The notes beneath the pieces are model-generated. The model worked only from the letters and a program-made list of their open reading frames with translations. It ran no database searches and was not told the DNA's origin. Position numbers and translations under genes: made by a program. 64,000 nucleotides of DNA from Pseudomonas sp. ANT_J12 (GTDB lineage Bacteria; Pseudomonadota; Gammaproteobacteria; Pseudomonadales; Pseudomonadaceae): the NCBI RefSeq assembly GCF_008370045.1, contig NZ_VOBN01000003.1:248001-312000 (forward strand), read 5' to 3'. This document shows, in pieces, positions 17,737 to 26,880 of the stretch. The first letter of the stretch is position 1. The number at the start of each line of letters is the position of its first letter.

Positions 17737-19418
17737 ATGCGATGACGCACCTGATCGCCGCGCCGATTCTGCTGCCGCTGCTGACCGCCGCGATCATGTT
17801 GATGCTTGGCGAGAAACACCGCCCGCTGAAAGCCAAGATCAACCTGTGCTCCAGCCTGATCGGCCTGGGCATTTCCGTGATGCTGCTGCAATGGACGCAA
17901 AGCACCGGCGTGCCCGGTTCCATTGGCGTGTACTTGCCGGGCAACTGGCAGGCGCCGTTCGGCATCGTGCTGGTGGTGGATCGCCTGTCGGCCATGATGC
18001 TGGTGCTGACCGGCATCATCGGTGTCAGCGCTCTGCTGTTTGCCATGGCCCGTTGGGACGGCGCCGGTTCAAGCTTCCACGCGTTGTTCCAGATTCAGAT
18101 GATGGGCCTCTACGGCGCCTTCCTCACCGCAGACCTGTTCAACCTGTTCGTGTTCTTCGAAGTGCTGCTGGCCGCGTCTTACGGCCTGATGTTGCACGGC
18201 TCGGGTCGGGCGCGGGTGTCTTCGGGTTTGCATTACATCTCGATCAACCTGCTGGCCTCGTCGCTGTTCCTGATTGGCGCGGCGCTGATTTATGGCGTCA
18301 CTGGCACCCTGAACATGGCCGACCTGGCGCTGAAAATCCCGCTGGTACCGGAAGCCGATCGCGGCCTGCTGCATGCCGGCGCGGCGATTCTGGCGGTGGC
18401 GTTCCTGGCGAAGGCCGGGATGTGGCCGCTGAACTTCTGGCTGGTACCGGCCTATTCCGCGGCCAGTGCGCCGGTGGCGGCGATGTTCGCGATCATGACC
18501 AAGGTCGGCGTCTACACCTTGCTGCGGCTATGGACGCTGCTGTTCTCCGGCCAGGCCGGGGCGTCCGCGTACTTTGGCGGCGACTGGCTGATCTACGGCG
18601 GCATGGCGACCATCGTCTGCGCAGCCGTGGCGATCCTGGCGGCGCAACGCCTGGAGCGCATGGCCAGCCTGAGCATTCTGGTGTCGGCGGGGATTCTGCT
18701 GTCGGCCATCGGTTTCGCCCAGCCGAACCTGATTGGCGCGGCGTTGTTCTATCTGGTCAGCTCGACGCTGGCGCTGAGTGCGCTGTTCCTGTTGGCCGAG
18801 TTGATCGAGCGTTCCCGTTCGGTCAATGAGATGCCGCTGTACGACGACGGCGACCTGCTGCCACGGCCAATGGAATCCCTGCAACCACCCAAAGGCATCA
18901 ACCTCGACGACGAACAGAAAGCCGTGGTCGGCCAGGTGATCCCCTGGACCATGGCCTTCCTCGGTTTGAGTTTCATCGCCTGCTCGCTGCTGATCATCGG
19001 CATGCCGCCGCTCTCCGGGTTTATCGGCAAGCTGGGCTTGCTCAGCGCGCTGCTCAATCCGTTGGGCATCGGCCACAGCGGCGACGTGCCGATCTCGAAC
19101 GCGGCGTGGGGCTTGCTGGCGCTGCTGATCCTGTCCGGGCTGGCCTCGCTGATTGCCTTCTCGCGCCTGGGCATCCAGCGTTTCTGGACCCCGGAAGAAC
19201 GGCCATCGCCGCTGCTGCGACGTTTTGAATGCGTGCCGATCATCGCCCTGCTGGGGCTGAGCATTGCCCTGACCTTCAAGGCCGAACCGCTGCTGCGCTA
19301 CACCCAGGCGGCGGCGGACGCCTTGAACAACCCGCAGCAGTACGTGATGGCGGTGCTCGCCACCCGCGCGGTCCCCAGCCCTGAAGCCAAGGCTGCGATG
19401 GCGGAGGTCCAACCATGA
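17733..19418 (+). CDS. mnhD: Mrp antiporter subunit D
   Basis: A 561-residue NuoM/N-like membrane protein with about 14 hydrophobic segments. It has the conserved transmembrane lysine region AFLAKAGMWPLNFWLVPAYS and DLFNLFVFFEVLLAASYGL. It probably forms a proton or cation path with subunit A. A hydrophilic loop near residues 365-395 is typical of Pseudomonas members. Both ends overlap neighbours by 4 bases, giving tight coupling. Confidence 0.95.
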   Translation: MNAMTHLIAAPILLPLLTAAIMLMLGEKHRPLKAKINLCSSLIGLGISVMLLQWTQSTGVPGSIGVYLPGNWQAPFGIVLVVDRLSAMMLVLTGIIGVSALLFAMARWDGAGSSFHALFQIQMMGLYGAFLTADLFNLFVFFEVLLAASYGLMLHGSGRARVSSGLHYISINLLASSLFLIGAALIYGVTGTLNMADLALKIPLVPEADRGLLHAGAAILAVAFLAKAGMWPLNFWLVPAYSAASAPVAAMFAIMTKVGVYTLLRLWTLLFSGQAGASAYFGGDWLIYGGMATIVCAAVAILAAQRLERMASLSILVSAGILLSAIGFAQPNLIGAALFYLVSSTLALSALFLLAELIERSRSVNEMPLYDDGDLLPRPMESLQPPKGINLDDEQKAVVGQVIPWTMAFLGLSFIACSLLIIGMPPLSGFIGKLGLLSALLNPLGIGHSGDVPISNAAWGLLALLILSGLASLIAFSRLGIQRFWTPEERPSPLLRRFECVPIIALLGLSIALTFKAEPLLRYTQAAADALNNPQQYVMAVLATRAVPSPEAKAAMAEVQP

Positions 19419-19903
19419 AGCGCCTGTTTCCGGCACCGTGGTTGTCCCTGGCACTGTGGCTGTTGTGGCTGCTGCTGAACCTGTCGCTGAGCCCCGGCAA
19501 CCTGCTGTTGGGCGCGATGCTCGGGTTCTGTGCGCCGTTGATGATGCGCAAGCTGCGACCATTACCGATTCGTATTCGGCGGCCTGGGGTGATTGTGCGG
19601 CTGTTCTTCCTGGTCGGCCGCGATGTGGTGGTGTCCAATCTTGCGGTGGCCTGGGGTGTGCTCAACGCTGGTCGTCGGCCACCACGCTCGGCGTTCATCA
19701 AGGTGCCGATGGACTTGCGCGACGCCAATGGCCTGGCCGCGCTGTCGATGATCTGCACGGTGGTGCCGGGCACGGTATGGTCGGAACTGGCACTGGACCG
19801 CAGCATTTTGTTGCTGCACGTGTTCGATCTGGATGACCAAGCGTCGTTTATCGAGCACTTCAAGACGACCTACGAGCGACCCTTGATGGAGATCTTCGAA
19901 TGA
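19415..19903 (+). CDS. mnhE: Mrp antiporter subunit E
   Basis: A 162-residue protein. Two N-terminal membrane segments (WLSLALWLLWLLLNLSLSPG and the segment after it) are followed by a cytoplasmic domain with the MrpE pattern GLAALSMICTVVPGTVWSEL. The length is normal for the family. It is encoded with 4-base overlaps to subunits D and F. Confidence 0.93.
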   Translation: MKRLFPAPWLSLALWLLWLLLNLSLSPGNLLLGAMLGFCAPLMMRKLRPLPIRIRRPGVIVRLFFLVGRDVVVSNLAVAWGVLNAGRRPPRSAFIKVPMDLRDANGLAALSMICTVVPGTVWSELALDRSILLLHVFDLDDQASFIEHFKTTYERPLMEIFE

Positions 19904-20178
19904 GCGCCCTGCTGTCGAACGCGATCCTGCTGAGCCTGTTCATCTTTTCCCTGGCGATGGTGCTGACCCTGATCCGCCTGTTCAAAGGCCCATCGGCCCA
20001 GGATCGGGTGCTCGCGCTGGATTATCTGTACATCATCGCCATGCTGATGATGCTGACCCTGGGCATTCGCTATGCCAGTGACACTTACTTTGAGGCAGCG
20101 CTGCTGATCGCCCTGTTCGGCTTCGTCGGCTCGTTTGCCCTGGCCAAATTCCTGCTGCGTGGCGAGGTGATCGAATGA
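19900..20178 (+). CDS. mnhF: Mrp antiporter subunit F
   Basis: A 92-residue protein with three membrane segments and the MrpF core LIRLFKGPSAQDRVLALDYL. It is a small integral subunit of the Mrp complex, overlapping the genes for E and G by 4 bases each. Confidence 0.93.
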   Translation: MSALLSNAILLSLFIFSLAMVLTLIRLFKGPSAQDRVLALDYLYIIAMLMMLTLGIRYASDTYFEAALLIALFGFVGSFALAKFLLRGEVIE

Positions 20179-20537
20179 CCGGCGAACTGTCATTGTGGAT
20201 CGAGATTCCGGTGGCGATCCTGTTGCTGCTCAGCAGTCTGTTTGCGCTGATCGGTGCGGTCGGGTTGATGCGAATGAAGGATTACTTCCAGCGCATGCAC
20301 CCGCCGGCCCTGGCCTCCACGCTGGGCGCGTGGTGCGTGGCGTTGGCGTCGATCATCTACTTTTCGGCGCTCAAGTCCGCGCCGGTGTTGCATGCCTGGC
20401 TGATACCGATTCTGTTGGCGATCACAGTGCCGGTGACCACGCTGCTGCTGGCGCGGGCGGCGTTGTTTCGCAAGCGCATGGCCGGGGATGATGTGCCGGC
20501 GGAGGTGAGTAGTCGGCGGACCGAAAGTCAGGGTTAG
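20175..20537 (+). CDS. mnhG: Mrp antiporter subunit G
   Basis: A 120-residue protein with three membrane segments and the MrpG motif VGLMRMKDYFQRMHPPALAS. It is the last gene of the Mrp operon. A T-run (20545-20554) and a large REP inverted repeat follow and probably end the transcript. Confidence 0.94.
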   Translation: MTGELSLWIEIPVAILLLLSSLFALIGAVGLMRMKDYFQRMHPPALASTLGAWCVALASIIYFSALKSAPVLHAWLIPILLAITVPVTTLLLARAALFRKRMAGDDVPAEVSSRRTESQG

Positions 20538-20572
20538 ATCAAATCTTTTTTTTTGGTGTCTGGGCGGGCCTC

Positions 20573-20652
20573 TTCGCGGGCAAGCCTCGCTCCTACAGGT
20601 CTTGTGTTGAATTACCAACCCCAACCTGTAGGAGCTCGGCTTGCCCGCGAAG
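20573..20652. repeat. REP inverted pair between convergent genes
   Basis: TTCGCGGGCAAGCCTCGCTC with CTACAGG at the left is mirrored by CCTGTAGGAGCTCGGCTTGC with CCGCGAA at the right, separated by about 25 bases. It is the GTAGGAGC/GCTTGCCCGCG REP family. It lies between the convergent mnhG and DUF3995 genes and probably serves as a two-way transcript end. Confidence 0.88.
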
Positions 20653-20655
20653 CCT

Positions 20656-21093
20656 TTAAATCCAGGCCACGGCGAGCAACCCCGCCCCCAACACCACACA
20701 CAACGGCGAATACGCCCAGGTATCGAGCCGGGCAAACGTGGAACCCTTGACCTGCTTGAAGAACCCCATCAGGTTCGAATCACCAATCGCCCGGGCAAAC
20801 ATCAGCATCGCAACCGCGCTGATCACCCATTGCAGCGACCAATGCTGCACCGTCGGCAAATACAGGCCGACCCGCAAACACACCAGCATCGCAATCAGCA
20901 GCAAACCCACCGCCACCAGCAACGTGGTAAAGCCCGAAGGCTTGAACGCGGGCGTTGATTCCCCTCCGCCCTCCCCGGGCACGCGCGGCACCGCCGCCTC
21001 GCTTCCCAACTTGCCACCTGCCGCCCAGTACAGATGAATCAGACTGATCAACAGGAAGATTGCAGCAATCCATTGCGCGACCATTAGGCTCAT
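20656..21093 (-). CDS. DUF3995-like small membrane protein
   Basis: A 145-residue protein with four hydrophobic segments. It begins MSLMVAQWIAAIFLLISLIH, then LYWAAGGKLGSEAAVP, a layout typical of DUF3995. The upstream ATG at 21165 would add a hydrophilic stretch without a better ribosome site, so 21093 was preferred. The function of the family is unknown. The 3' end abuts the REP pair. Confidence 0.78.
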   Translation of the reverse strand: MSLMVAQWIAAIFLLISLIHLYWAAGGKLGSEAAVPRVPGEGGGESTPAFKPSGFTTLLVAVGLLLIAMLVCLRVGLYLPTVQHWSLQWVISAVAMLMFARAIGDSNLMGFFKQVKGSTFARLDTWAYSPLCVVLGAGLLAVAWI

Positions 21094-21188
21094 ATTCAGA
21101 CATCCAGCGTGAAATGTCGCAGCAGGATGAACTTCATCGAGCATTTTTGTAAGGGTAAATTTCATCGGTGGTGGTAAAGTGCCGCTCC

Positions 21189-21575
21189 ATGAAATTCGCC
21201 CGAACCGATCGCACGTTGATAGCCTGGATGCTTTATTGCTGCGTCCTGTTCAACGTGTTCGCCTGCAGTATCGGTCACGGGCAGATGGTCGGGATGCAGC
21301 TCAATGGCCTCGGCGGCCAGTTCTGCGCCGTCGATCCGGCCACCCGGGCCCCGGTCTCATCGAACACTTCCGAAGACAAGCTGCCGACCCTGTCCAAGGC
21401 GTTTGGCTGCCCTCTGTGTTCCACCGGCGGCATGGGCCCGGCGCTCAATTCCAGCCTGACCCTGGCGATCCTGCCGCAACAGCACAGTCCGCCGCTGGCC
21501 GTGGTTGCCAGCCTTGACCTCCCCGCCCGCTACACCTGGCCTTCGGCCAATCCCCGCGCCCCGCCTTTCGCCTGA
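21189..21575 (+). CDS. DUF2946-family protein, possibly copper-linked
   Basis: A 128-residue protein with one N-terminal hydrophobic segment (TLIAWMLYCCVLFNVFACSI) that could be a signal peptide or anchor, an HGQM stretch and a CPLC pair near residue 75. These features match DUF2946 proteins, which often accompany TonB receptors and copper-response genes in Pseudomonas. It sits 88 bases before the TonB receptor gene on the same strand, so the two may be co-transcribed. A metal-binding role is inferred from the Cys/His residues only. Confidence 0.72.
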   Translation: MKFARTDRTLIAWMLYCCVLFNVFACSIGHGQMVGMQLNGLGGQFCAVDPATRAPVSSNTSEDKLPTLSKAFGCPLCSTGGMGPALNSSLTLAILPQQHSPPLAVVASLDLPARYTWPSANPRAPPFA

Positions 21576-21663
21576 GTTTTTTGCCTTTACCGATCAGCCC
21601 ACTGCGCTAACGCGTGGCGTTTGCCTGTGCGCTGTTTCCTAGTCAAGCATTCGGGATTCATCG

Positions 21664-23796
21664 ATGAAACATCTTCCTCTTTTGGCAAGCCTGTTCGGCT
21701 GCCTGTCCGCTAACACCTGGGCGCAATCCACCATCGACCTGGCGCCGATCACCATTGACGGTGAAGCCGGCAACGAACCGGGCCTGAGCCTCGATCAATC
21801 CAGCGGCATGGCCTCCCGCCTGGGCTTGAGTGTGCGGGACACGCCGGCCTCGGTGGCCATCGCCAACCGCAATGACATCGAGCGCCACGGCGCGCAGAAC
21901 TTCCAGGACGCCGCCAACACCTTGCCCGGTGTCAACGCCAGCGCACCGCCGGGGTTCGGCGGATTCGTGTCCTATCGCGGTTTCACCAGCAGCCAGATCA
22001 CCCAGATGTTCAATGGCATCAACGTATCGGGTGGCCTGGCGCGCCCGGTGGACGCGTGGATTTATGATCGGGTCGAACTGATCGGCGGCCCATCGTCATT
22101 GATCAATGGCGCCGGCTCCGTGGGCGGTTCGCTGAACTACGTGACCAAACTGGCGACTCGCGAGGAGCAAGCCGTCGAAGGCCGGGTCAGCTACGGCAGT
22201 TACGACACCACCGAGACCGCATTCGGCCTCAACCACGCCCTCAGCGAGGCCGGGGCGGACGTGCAGCACTATGCGCGACTCGACGTCAGCCACAACACCA
22301 GCAACGGCTACATCGACCGTCAGGAGCGCGATGCCTGGAGCGTGGCGTTCTCGTTGCTCAGCGATTTGACGCCCAATCTGTCCCACATCTTGGCCCTGGA
22401 GTACCAGGACGAACACGAGGACAGTCCTTATTGGGGCACGCCTGTGCTCAACCCCAAGGCTGGCGAGTTGAAGATCGACAAACACAACCGCTTCAATAAC
22501 TACAACGTCGAGGATGGCCGCTATGAGCAACGCACAATCTGGGTGCGCTCAATCATCGACTACCGGATCAACGACAGCACCACCCTGCGCAACACCCTGT
22601 ACCACCTCGACAGCCAGCGCGATTACCGCAACCTGGAAACCTATCAGTACAACGCCGACAACAGCGCGGTGAACCGCTCCACGGCCTATCAGGTGCGGCA
22701 TCAGGGCGAGCAGAACGGCAACCAGTTCGAGTTGCGCCACGACAACACATTGCTGGGGCTGGACACCACCTGGTCTGGCGGTTTCGAGTACAAGGTCAAC
22801 CAGACCACCAACTCGCCGCTGAACGTCAAAGGCCCCAGCAGCGTCGATCCGAACAACTTCCAGCCGGGGCATTTCTACGACATCCCTGGCACCAATCCGA
22901 AGTTGATCAGCGATAAGACCAACGAGGTCACCACCAAGGCGCTGTTCGTCGAGAACCGTTTGGCGCTGACGGACAAACTGGCGCTGCTGACCGGCCTGCG
23001 TTACGACGACATCGACCTCGACGTGACCAACCACCGGGCGGTAACCGCCGCCAATCCTCGGCACCTCAAGCAAAGGTGGGAGCCGGTCACCGGGCGGGTT
23101 GGCCTGACCTACCAGTTCATACCTTCAGCCAACGTCTACGTGCAATACAGCACCGCCGCCGAACAACCCAATGGCACCCAGGACTTTGATGTGTCCACCG
23201 GCAAGCAATGGGAAGTCGGCAGCAAGTTCGATTACCTGGACGGTCGCGGCTCGGCGACGCTGGCGGCGTACACCATCGAGCGCAAGGATTTCGCGGTGAC
23301 CGATCCGCTGGATCCGACGTTGAGCATTCCGGTGGGTCAACAGACGTCGAAAGGCATCGAACTGGCGACGTCTTTCAGGATCACCGACAAGTTACTGGCC
23401 GAAGGCAACTTCGCCTGGGTCGATGCACAATACGACGAGTTCACCGAGAAGAATGCGGCGGGCGTGGTGGTTTCGCGCAAGGGCAACACGCCGACCAACG
23501 TGCCGGACCGGGTCGGCAACCTGTGGCTGACCTATGACTTTGCGCCGCAATGGCAGGGAGGCGTCGATGCGCGGTACGTGGCGTCGGTGTTTGCCGACAA
23601 CGCCAACACCATGACGGTGCCGTCATACACGTTGTTTGGCAGTTTCTTGAGCTACAAGGTTGACCAACACACCACCGTCACCGGCCGGGTGCGCAACCTG
23701 ACCAACGAGGTGTATGCCGAGTTTGCGCATGTTTCGCCGGCGTATTACCTGGGCACGCCGCGTACCTTTGAGTTGGCCGTACAAACAAGGTTCTAA
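21664..23796 (+). CDS. TonB-dependent outer-membrane receptor
   Basis: A 710-residue protein with a signal peptide (about residues 1-20, cut after TWA). A TonB-box-like segment (IDLAPITIDGEA) and a plug domain follow (DTPASVAIANRNDIERHGAQ, then LPGVNASAPPG and YRGF). The beta-barrel ends in the outer-membrane signature FELAVQTRF with a terminal Phe. There is no extra N-terminal signalling domain. The plug resembles siderophore receptors. A clear Fur box was not seen, and the DUF2946 neighbour leaves copper or another metal complex possible. Confidence 0.92.
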   Translation: MKHLPLLASLFGCLSANTWAQSTIDLAPITIDGEAGNEPGLSLDQSSGMASRLGLSVRDTPASVAIANRNDIERHGAQNFQDAANTLPGVNASAPPGFGGFVSYRGFTSSQITQMFNGINVSGGLARPVDAWIYDRVELIGGPSSLINGAGSVGGSLNYVTKLATREEQAVEGRVSYGSYDTTETAFGLNHALSEAGADVQHYARLDVSHNTSNGYIDRQERDAWSVAFSLLSDLTPNLSHILALEYQDEHEDSPYWGTPVLNPKAGELKIDKHNRFNNYNVEDGRYEQRTIWVRSIIDYRINDSTTLRNTLYHLDSQRDYRNLETYQYNADNSAVNRSTAYQVRHQGEQNGNQFELRHDNTLLGLDTTWSGGFEYKVNQTTNSPLNVKGPSSVDPNNFQPGHFYDIPGTNPKLISDKTNEVTTKALFVENRLALTDKLALLTGLRYDDIDLDVTNHRAVTAANPRHLKQRWEPVTGRVGLTYQFIPSANVYVQYSTAAEQPNGTQDFDVSTGKQWEVGSKFDYLDGRGSATLAAYTIERKDFAVTDPLDPTLSIPVGQQTSKGIELATSFRITDKLLAEGNFAWVDAQYDEFTEKNAAGVVVSRKGNTPTNVPDRVGNLWLTYDFAPQWQGGVDARYVASVFADNANTMTVPSYTLFGSFLSYKVDQHTTVTGRVRNLTNEVYAEFAHVSPAYYLGTPRTFELAVQTRF

Positions 23797-23805
23797 ACAC
23801 ATCTG

Positions 23806-23875
23806 CTGTAGGAGCAAGGCTTGCCCGCGATGACGTCCGTGAGATCGCCATCGCGGGCAAGCCATGCGCCTACAG
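23806..23875. repeat. REP inverted pair
   Basis: CTGTAGGAGCAAGGCTTGCC (continuing CGCGATG) is mirrored by CATCGCGGGCAAGCCATGCG then CCTACAG. It separates the convergent TonB receptor and binding-protein genes and is a likely shared transcript end. Confidence 0.87.
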
Positions 23876-23884
23876 GGTATGCGC

Positions 23885-24901
23885 TCAATTCAGCGAGGCG
23901 CTGACCTTATCCGCCACATCCTTCGGCACCCACGCCTGCCACACGTCCGGGTGCGCCTTCATGAAAGCCTCGGCCGCCTGGCGCGGCGCCGTGTGCTTCT
24001 CACTCATTTCCGCCAGGGCCTTGTTCAACGGCTCGATCGGCAAATCGACCTTGGTGAAGAACGCCGCGATCTGCGGATATTGCTTCTGGAACGGCGTGGA
24101 CACGCCAATCGAGAGCTTGGACGCCAGGGAGCGGGTCGGTTTCGGATTCGGGTTGTCGGCGTCGGTCAGGGTTTTCCAGGCCTCGGCGTCGAACGGCGGC
24201 TCTTCCAGCTGGATCAGCTTGAACTTCCCGAGCAACGGTGTCGGTGACCAGTAGTAGAACAGCACCGGTTTGCCACGGCGGATCGACGAAGCAATCTCCG
24301 CATCCAGCGCCGCGCCGGAGCCGCTACGGAAGTTCACATAACTTTCGTTCAAACCATAGGCCGTGAGTTTCTGCTTGTTGACCACTTCCGAAGTCCAGCC
24401 GATGGGGCTGTTGAGGAAGCGGCCTTTACCCGGACTTTCCGGGTCGCTGAAGACGTCCTTGTAGCGCGGCAGGTCGCTGACACTGCGCAAGTCCGGCGCC
24501 AGGGGCTTGATGCCTTTGGCGGGGTCGCCCTTGATCACGTATTCCGGCACCCACCAGCCTTCGGTGGCGCCCTTGACCGTATCGCCCAGGCTCACGACCT
24601 TGCCTTCGGCCTCGGCCTTGACCCACACCGGACTGCGCCCGGCCCACTCTTCGCCAATGACCTGGATGTCATTGTTGGCCAGCGCGGTCTCCAGGGTGAT
24701 GGTAGTCCCTGGCAACGTGTCGGTCGGCAGGCCATAGCCTTTCTCGACAATGATCCGCAGGATATCGGTGATCAGACTGCCGCTTTCCCAGTTCAGGTCG
24801 GCAAAGTGAATCGGCGCCTGGGCGGCGAATACCGGGGTCGGCCCGGCCAACAAGCCAAACGTGGCCAGGGTAGCGGCCAACAACCGTCGAAGTCCTTTCA
24901 T
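23885..24901 (-). CDS. Periplasmic binding protein, glycine betaine/choline class
   Basis: A 338-residue protein with a signal peptide (cut near VFAAQ, residue 27). The mature part begins PIHFADLNWESGSLITDIL and has WVPEYVIKGD and PVLFYYWSPTPLLGKFKLIQ, the OpuAC family of quaternary amine binders. The start at 24901 follows CGAGGTGCAAAAGC (GAGG); the open frame to 24952 adds a Cys-rich stretch unlike a signal peptide. No permease or ATPase gene is nearby, so it is an orphan receptor that must use a transporter encoded elsewhere. The ligand could be betaine, choline, carnitine or proline; sequence alone does not decide. Confidence 0.86.
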   Translation of the reverse strand: MKGLRRLLAATLATFGLLAGPTPVFAAQAPIHFADLNWESGSLITDILRIIVEKGYGLPTDTLPGTTITLETALANNDIQVIGEEWAGRSPVWVKAEAEGKVVSLGDTVKGATEGWWVPEYVIKGDPAKGIKPLAPDLRSVSDLPRYKDVFSDPESPGKGRFLNSPIGWTSEVVNKQKLTAYGLNESYVNFRSGSGAALDAEIASSIRRGKPVLFYYWSPTPLLGKFKLIQLEEPPFDAEAWKTLTDADNPNPKPTRSLASKLSIGVSTPFQKQYPQIAAFFTKVDLPIEPLNKALAEMSEKHTAPRQAAEAFMKAHPDVWQAWVPKDVADKVSASLN

Positions 24902-25029
24902 GCTTTTGCACCTCGTGCTTTCACAGCAATAGCAGGATGGCCTGACAGACAAGACCGCAAGCCTCTGAATACTCAGTCCACTGACTGTAGTAGAGGTTCC
25001 TGCTTTTTAGAGGCTGCAAGGTACAGGGA

Positions 25030-25233
25030 TTACTTTTCAGAAGGTTGCTGCAAGCGCGCAAGCTCCCTTCGCACCATGCTGGCGTACTCCGCCGGGCGCA
25101 AGGTGTAGATCTGTGACGCCACCCAGGTCAGCCAACCGCCTTGCAGAATCGCCTTCTGGTCGAACAGGCGCTGGGCCTCGACCTGTGCACTGGCGAGGTT
25201 CTGCACATGGAAATCGGCGCGGGTCAGGGGCAT
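25030..25233 (-). CDS. Hypothetical small protein
   Basis: A 67-residue protein with no signal peptide or clear membrane segment (ILQGGWLTWVASQIYTLR is only moderately hydrophobic). Its ATG overlaps the stop of the gene upstream as TAATG, so it is probably translated by coupling. The function is not recognised. Confidence 0.6.
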   Translation of the reverse strand: MPLTRADFHVQNLASAQVEAQRLFDQKAILQGGWLTWVASQIYTLRPAEYASMVRRELARLQQPSEK

Positions 25234-25682
25234 TACTCGCTGGCCTTGAAGGTGATCAGTTCACCTTTGCGCCACTTCGCGGCCTTGGCGGTGACTGCCT
25301 TGAGGGTTTTGGTCAGGCCTTCCTGCAACTGCTGGTGGGCGGCGAACACCATCACCACGCTATGCCCTTCCTTGAACACGATGCCGTGGCCGTCGGCGGT
25401 GGTGACAAACGCATAATCGCCCAGGCCGTAGACCGTCAGTTTGATTTCGCGGAACTTGATGTCCAGCTTGCCGCCTTCGCGACTGGGCAATACTGACGCG
25501 CTGAAATGATCGCCGACCTTGAGTTTCAGGCCGGGCTTGTCGTCCACAACAAGCGAGGCTTCGGTATCGATTTCGGCAATGTAGATGCCTTCGGCATTCT
25601 GTTCGGTGACATAGACAAAACGGGACTGAAACTGCTTAACCAACTTTGCCCGCAAATCACCCAGAACGAACAATGCGTGCAT
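25233..25682 (-). CDS. Hypothetical protein
   Basis: A 149-residue protein from the ATG at 25682 (MHALFVLGDLRAKLVKQFQ). It has alternating beta-type segments (LTVYGLGDYAFVTTADGHGI) and a basic C-terminus. A TTG at 25703 with GTGGGGA upstream is an alternative start adding seven residues. The open frame runs to 25889, but that part reads unlike protein and lacks a site. No family is recognised. It is translationally coupled to the 67-residue gene after it. Confidence 0.65.
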   Translation of the reverse strand: MHALFVLGDLRAKLVKQFQSRFVYVTEQNAEGIYIAEIDTEASLVVDDKPGLKLKVGDHFSASVLPSREGGKLDIKFREIKLTVYGLGDYAFVTTADGHGIVFKEGHSVVMVFAAHQQLQEGLTKTLKAVTAKAAKWRKGELITFKASE

Positions 25683-26111
25683 ATCAAGATTACTTACTGC
25701 CAAGGAAACATCCCCACATCTGAAAATGATGCTGTACGCAGGAAAAACGCACAGCAGAAAAAATGGCCATGGCGAAGGGTTGCCGAATGAGCCGGGTTGA
25801 AATCCTGAGCTGAGCTGAGCGCTCATCCATCGCGAGGTAAGTGAGATTACTGGATTGTCACCCGCGCCGTCCCCCCAGACGTTCGCCAAACGTTGAAGGA
25901 AAAAGCCCTTCTCGCGGCCAGAAAAAGCGGACTACTGACTTTAGGGAAAATTCTCACTAAGAAAAGCACTTTTCCGACATATCGCCGGTAAAAAATTGCT
26001 TTAGATGGATGCCAATCGCCAACCAGTGATGGCGATTCTAGAGCAGCGATGCTCGTCGAGACTACTCAAAACAACGGACACACGTCGGTTAACACTCGAA
26101 AAGGACTTCTT
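25683..26111. other. Intergenic region between divergent small genes
   Basis: About 430 bases without a convincing gene. The part near 25900-26010 is AT-rich (GAAAAAGCGG, GGGAAAATTCTCAC, AAGAAAAGCACTTTTCC) and probably holds promoters. AATCGCC (26014-26020) and GGCGATT (26031-26037) can pair as a 7-bp hairpin. AAAGGA just before 26112 is the ribosome site of the next gene. Confidence 0.55.
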
Positions 26112-26360
26112 ATGTGCACGATGACCCACTTTACAAATCACTCCACACTTCACGCAAACAGCCCTTCCTCCCTGCATTCGACGGTGTTTCAAGCCTATGC
26201 CCTGCCCGATCAGGCGCTTGCCCTGCCGCGCTTTCAGGTTGTACCGGCCGGCAAGTCTTTCTTCCATATCAAGGAAACTTCCACCGGTCGTGTAAGAGGT
26301 TTCCGCACTGACCATAACGACGCCTGCGCCCTCGCCCGCGCACTGGCGGCGCACACCTGA
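26112..26360 (+). CDS. Hypothetical small protein
   Basis: An 82-residue protein from the ATG after GAAAAGGACTTCTT. The N-terminal 40 residues are rich in Ser, His and Thr. The C-terminal half (PRFQVVPAGKSFFHIKETST, then GRVRGFRTDHNDACALARAL) looks like a compact beta-beta-alpha unit. It has no signal peptide and no recognised family. It was started at MCTMTHF rather than 26049 because of the ribosome site. Confidence 0.6.
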   Translation: MCTMTHFTNHSTLHANSPSSLHSTVFQAYALPDQALALPRFQVVPAGKSFFHIKETSTGRVRGFRTDHNDACALARALAAHT

Positions 26361-26519
26361 CGTCGATCATTGTATTTATCGCCAATGACGTTTCGTCACG
26401 CCGACGACTTAACTCAGCCGTCGGCCGACAACTACTGCCATACTGCACGCCCCATGAATTCCGGCCCCTCGGCGGACGGCGTTCAATACACCAGAACATT
26501 TCCAAGGGAAGGCAGCTAC

Positions 26520-26750
26520 GTGACGGAATTTGATATCGGCGAATTTTTTATCCGGGGCGAAGCCAGAGAGGTCGAAGGCGAATTCCAGGCTGTCATTGTC
26601 ATGCGCGCCAAACCACCCTTGACCACCGTGACCTACCACCAGGTCGAGAAGGATCGCTGGTTCAAAACCTCCGATGTCGCGGCCATCGCCGCCCAGGACG
26701 CCGCCAAGGCCCTGAAGCTGGCGGTCGATGACGGCGCCCTGAAAGCCTGA
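26520..26750 (+). CDS. Hypothetical small protein, GTG start
   Basis: A 76-residue protein from GTG (MTEFDIGEFFIRGEAREVEG) preceded by AAGGGAAGGCAGCTAC. The frame is open back to 26370, but the extension has no site and a composition unlike protein. Beta-type core VIVMRAKPPLTTVTYHQVEK and an Ala-rich C-terminal helix. The function is not recognised. Confidence 0.6.
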   Translation: MTEFDIGEFFIRGEAREVEGEFQAVIVMRAKPPLTTVTYHQVEKDRWFKTSDVAAIAAQDAAKALKLAVDDGALKA

Positions 26751-26880
26751 TCCCGCATTGCCGTCTATGCTCTCCCCTGCTTTGAACCATCGCAATCGAA
26801 CTCCTGACGCGCGGCCCCCTCAGATGCAGTGAAGCCGCCCCTCAGATCCCGCACTCGACGCGACCCGCAAGGAGATGAAC

